The notes under the pieces are model-generated. The model saw only the letters and a list, made by a program, of their open reading frames with translations, searched no databases and was not told the origin of the DNA. A DNA stretch of 9,097 nucleotides. Origin: Pseudomonadota bacterium. Lineage in GTDB: Bacteria; Myxococcota; Polyangia; GCA-2747355; JACKDQ01. Each line of letters opens with the position of its first letter. The first letter of the stretch is position 1. The stretch covers positions 1-9,097 of the forward strand of contig JAUVBO010000054.1 of NCBI GenBank assembly GCA_030591195.1, written 5' to 3'. Both the position numbers and the translations under genes were made by a program. This document shows positions 7,009 through 9,097 of this stretch, piece after piece.

Positions 7009-7051
7009 GGGCAGTGCCTCACTTGCCCCCTCTTGCCTGCTGCAAGCAGCA
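7009..7051. terminator. Candidate hairpin pair in the convergent intergenic region
   Basis: Directly after the response regulator stop, GGGCA-GTG-CCT-CAC-T-TGCCC (7009-7028) can fold into an eight-pair stem with one bulge. Ten bases on, TGCTG-CAAG-CAGCA (7038-7051) gives a perfect five-pair stem with a tetraloop. Neither is followed by a T-run, so they match weak or Rho-assisted termination between converging genes rather than a classic intrinsic terminator. Confidence 0.35.
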
Positions 7052-7073
7052 CGCAATTCATCCCCAAGGTCAA

Positions 7074-7161
7074 CGCTCCCTCCGGTCGCTCGGTTCGCTC
7101 CGCTCAGCGGTAGGCGCGGTGAGATCCTGATCCAGGTGACCTCGATCGACTAGATCGACTA
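7074..7161. repeat. Low-complexity repeats: CGCTC copies and a 9-base direct repeat reaching a stop codon
   Basis: CGCTC occurs four times between 7074 and 7105 (at 7074, 7087, 7096 and 7101). Further on, GATCGACTA is repeated exactly at 7144-7152 and 7153-7161. The second copy contains the stop codon of the small anchored protein (complement of 7159-7161), and GATCCAGCAG follows inside the coding region. There is no gene in 7007-7158; hairpins and these repeats are all I see there. Confidence 0.6.
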
Positions 7162-7614
7162 GATCCAGCAGGTCAGCAGGCGGCTGGCGAGGAAGAGCGC
7201 CACCACCGCCCCGGCGAGGTAGATCCAGATCCGCGCGCTGGCCGGGCCACCGGCCGGGCTGTGCCCGCCCTGGCCGAGTTGCTCGCCGCCGGTGAAGGCC
7301 GCCGTGCGCTCGTAGTGCGCGACCACCTGCTCGGCGGCACCGGCTGCCACCGTGCGTCCGAGCTGCGGGTCGTAGACCGTCAATCCGTGCTCGGCGGCGA
7401 GCGCCAAGGCCAGCTCGACCAGCCGGCAGGCCGCGCCGGTCTCGACGCCGAGCTCGACGCCGAGATCGACGCCGAGCGCCTCGTTGCTGCGATCGCTGCG
7501 ATAGACCTCGAGCACCAGCTGGGTCTTCCCCCCGGCGACCCGCTGCGCGATCGACGCCAGCGCCTGGTCCTCGAGGGCACCGTCGCTCCGTCGCAGGAAG
7601 AGCTCGTACCTCAT
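7159..7614 (-). CDS. Hypothetical protein with C-terminal membrane anchor
   Basis: This is a 151-residue protein of unrecognised family. The N-terminal 105 residues look like a small soluble alpha/beta domain, with MRYELFLRR, then QLVLEVYRSD, then AAEHGLTVYDPQLGRTV. A glycine/proline-rich linker follows (about 107-126), and then one hydrophobic helix at 129-148 (IWIYLAGAVVALFLASRLL) three residues from the end, as in a tail-anchored protein. There is no signal peptide. The segment LGVDLGVELGVE is encoded by three copies of a 12-base unit. The ATG at 7614 has no strong ribosome site. It begins 22 bases after the stop of the upstream TPR-like gene, so the two are probably co-transcribed, perhaps with coupled translation. 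Its stop codon overlaps a 9-base direct repeat. The regular codon use and sensible domain order support it as a real gene; the function is not known. Confidence 0.75.
   Translation of the reverse strand: MRYELFLRRSDGALEDQALASIAQRVAGGKTQLVLEVYRSDRSNEALGVDLGVELGVETGAACRLVELALALAAEHGLTVYDPQLGRTVAAGAAEQVVAHYERTAAFTGGEQLGQGGHSPAGGPASARIWIYLAGAVVALFLASRLLTCWI
7441..7476. repeat. Three tandem copies of a 12-base unit inside a coding region
   Basis: CTCGACGCCGAG occurs at 7441-7452 and 7453-7464, and a copy with one change (A for the first C) at 7465-7476. On the minus strand it encodes LGV(D/E) three times, so copy-number change would keep the reading frame of the small anchored protein. Confidence 0.9.
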
Positions 7615-7636
7615 CGCTCGTTGTCGGCGTCGAAAG

Positions 7637-9097
7637 CTAGTCCTCGTCCTCGTCCTGATAGCGCGGCGCGGAGTTGTTGAGCCATGAGTAGGACTTCTGG
7701 TAGGCGGTGCTCTTTGGCGGCACCATCTTCAGCACCTGCTGCCACATCCGGCGCGCTTGCTTGGGGTTGGCGCTACGGATCGTGTAGGCCTTGGTGAACA
7801 GCCGGTGGGCCTTCTTTTCGAGCTGCTGGAGCACCCTGTTCATCGCCGCGTCTGGCCGGCCGTGCTTGGTCCACTTGCGGATCGCCTGGTAGGCCTCGAC
7901 GTACTTGCCCCGGGCCATCGCCGAGTTGGCCTGGAAGCGCACGACCTTCTGCAGCTTCGCTTTGATCCATCCCTGGTGTGGCTTGCCAGGCACCTTGCGG
8001 TCGTAGCCCAGGGCGGTGAGGTAGTAGCCCACGGCCTTCTTGGGAGCGCTCGCCTGGACTTGCTGGGCCCGGAGCACCGCCTGGCCCACGCCGCGGATCG
8101 CACGGGCCAGGGCGTTGGTCGCCGTCTTGCGCCGGCCGCTCTGGGAGTTGGCCACGTCCTTGGCCGCCTGGTAGGCCGGCCCCCACTCCTTGCGGCGATA
8201 ACGCGTCAGCGCGGTCTTGGCGCTGCTGCCAACGCGGATCGGCCGCCCGCGGCCGCCGGCCGCCGGCCGCGGCGACCGTCGGCCGCGGGATGGGCGGGCG
8301 CGGGTTGGTCTGCCCGTCCTCCCCCGGCGGCGCGGCTGGCGCCTGGCGACCCTGCTCGGGGCGCTAAGACGGGAGTGCAGCGCGCGCACCGTCTCGTTGG
8401 TCGGCGTGATCTTCAGCGCGTCGCCGACCTTGGCCAGCGCGCCCTGCTTGTCGCCCGAGTCCTCCAGCAGGCGGGCCGACTCGAGCAGCTGCTCGACCTG
8501 GGCGTCGTCGAGCCTCTGCTTGATCTTTCGCGACTCGCCGGCGTAGACCGAGCTCGATGGCACCTGCGACAGCTCGTTGCGCGCCGCGGTGAAGTCCTTG
8601 GCCGCGACGGCGGTCTTCGCTCGCTGCAAGGCGTCGCGGGCACCGATCTCGGCCGCGGCCTGATCCGCGTAGCGCTTGGCCTGGTCGAGGCCTGGCGCCA
8701 CGGCGAGCACCTTGAGGTAGTGCCTGCGGGCCACCTCCCAGTTACGCGCCCGGTACTCCTTGGTGCCCTCCTCGAGGTGCTGGGCCGCCATCTCGTCTGG
8801 GCTGATCTTCGGCCGGATGACCTGCTGCTGGTTCGGCTCCTTCTTCAGCAGCAGCTTGAGCGTGAGCAGCCCGCCGAAGAGCACCACCAGCCCGGCGCCG
8901 CCGAAGAACAGTAGCCTCTTCGACCTTGGCGAGAGGCCGGCCGGGCGCAGGTTTCCGTCGGTCTGGGAGACCGCGGTCTCGGGTCGGAAGATCGGCTGCT
9001 GGGGCACCATCGGCGGCGCACCGGGGGCCATCGGCGCGGGTCCGCCCGCGGGTGCTCCGTAGGGCGGAGGGGAGTGTGCGGCGGGGGGCGGCAGGGG
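7637..9097 (-). CDS. Single-pass membrane TPR-like protein (N terminus cut by window edge)
   Basis: The frame is open from the right edge to a stop at 7637. An ATG lies at 9031, but 22 further in-frame codons upstream encode a proline/alanine/glycine-rich stretch with no stop, so the true start is probably outside the window. From the 9031 ATG: residues 1-35 are a proline-rich linker, 39-62 one transmembrane helix flanked by basic residues, and 82-221 TPR-like helical repeats (EEGTKEYRARNWEVARRHYLKVLAVAP is one unit). Residues about 222-268 form an arginine/proline linker, 270-455 more helical repeats with many lysines and aromatics, and the tail is acidic (YQDEDED). The linker looks like out-of-frame translation. 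Myxobacterial proteins of this design sometimes carry an N-terminal FHA or similar domain, but nothing here shows one. It is probably a scaffold with repeats on one side of the membrane; the function is unknown. Confidence 0.82.
   Translation of the reverse strand, partial: PLPPPAAHSPPPYGAPAGGPAPMAPGAPPMVPQQPIFRPETAVSQTDGNLRPAGLSPRSKRLLFFGGAGLVVLFGGLLTLKLLLKKEPNQQQVIRPKISPDEMAAQHLEEGTKEYRARNWEVARRHYLKVLAVAPGLDQAKRYADQAAAEIGARDALQRAKTAVAAKDFTAARNELSQVPSSSVYAGESRKIKQRLDDAQVEQLLESARLLEDSGDKQGALAKVGDALKITPTNETVRALHSRLSAPSRVARRQPRRRGRTGRPTRARPSRGRRSPRPAAGGRGRPIRVGSSAKTALTRYRRKEWGPAYQAAKDVANSQSGRRKTATNALARAIRGVGQAVLRAQQVQASAPKKAVGYYLTALGYDRKVPGKPHQGWIKAKLQKVVRFQANSAMARGKYVEAYQAIRKWTKHGRPDAAMNRVLQQLEKKAHRLFTKAYTIRSANPKQARRMWQQVLKMVPPKSTAYQKSYSWLNNSAPRYQDEDED

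Noticed and set aside
8217..8546. Plus-strand frame over the TPR-like gene linker
   Set aside because: It is antisense to a frame with clear helical repeats on both sides, has no ribosome site or domain, and arises in the same anomalous GC tract.

Overview
The window is very GC-rich, with strong G/C preference at third codon positions and long antisense shadow frames. Together with the gene types (dynamin-like GTPases, TPR proteins, an orphan receiver protein) this suggests a high-GC, predator- or myxobacterium-like Gram-negative bacterium (Myxococcota or another former deltaproteobacterium). That placement is inference; there is no rRNA or other taxonomic marker here.

Layout. Positions 1-6528 hold four co-directional genes on the minus strand. 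In transcription order they are: a polytopic UPF0104 / LPG-synthase-TM-type membrane protein (6528-5512), a compact M48 zinc metallopeptidase (5433-4468), a bacterial dynamin-like GTPase with a hydrophobic membrane segment (4392-2587), and a second dynamin-family GTPase with about 440 residues of TPR-like repeats at its N terminus (2566-1, running off the left edge). The gaps are 78, 75 and 20 bases, so one operon is plausible. The two GTPases share near-identical DNA around their P-loops, which marks them as paralogues. Divergent from this cluster is a stand-alone receiver-domain response regulator (6608-7006, plus strand). A perfect 7+3+7 palindrome that carries TTGACA on both strands lies between the two divergent genes. 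After a 152-base convergent intergenic stretch with small hairpins and repeats come two more minus-strand genes: a proline-rich, single-pass TPR-like protein that enters from the right edge (9097-7637), and a small protein with a C-terminal membrane anchor (7614-7159).

How they may work together. The left cluster combines a lipid-transfer-like polytopic membrane protein, an M48 protease and a pair of membrane-remodelling GTPases. A membrane remodelling or lipid homeostasis module is a reasonable hypothesis. The adjacency of an M48 peptidase and dynamin-like proteins recalls OMA1 and OPA1 in mitochondria, but only as an analogy. The TPR-dynamin fusion is the most unusual protein in the window. 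The right-hand TPR gene has a linker that looks as if it is read in the wrong frame between two compensating indels. There is no gene-free stretch longer than 300 bases, and I see no RNA genes, CRISPR array or transposase.
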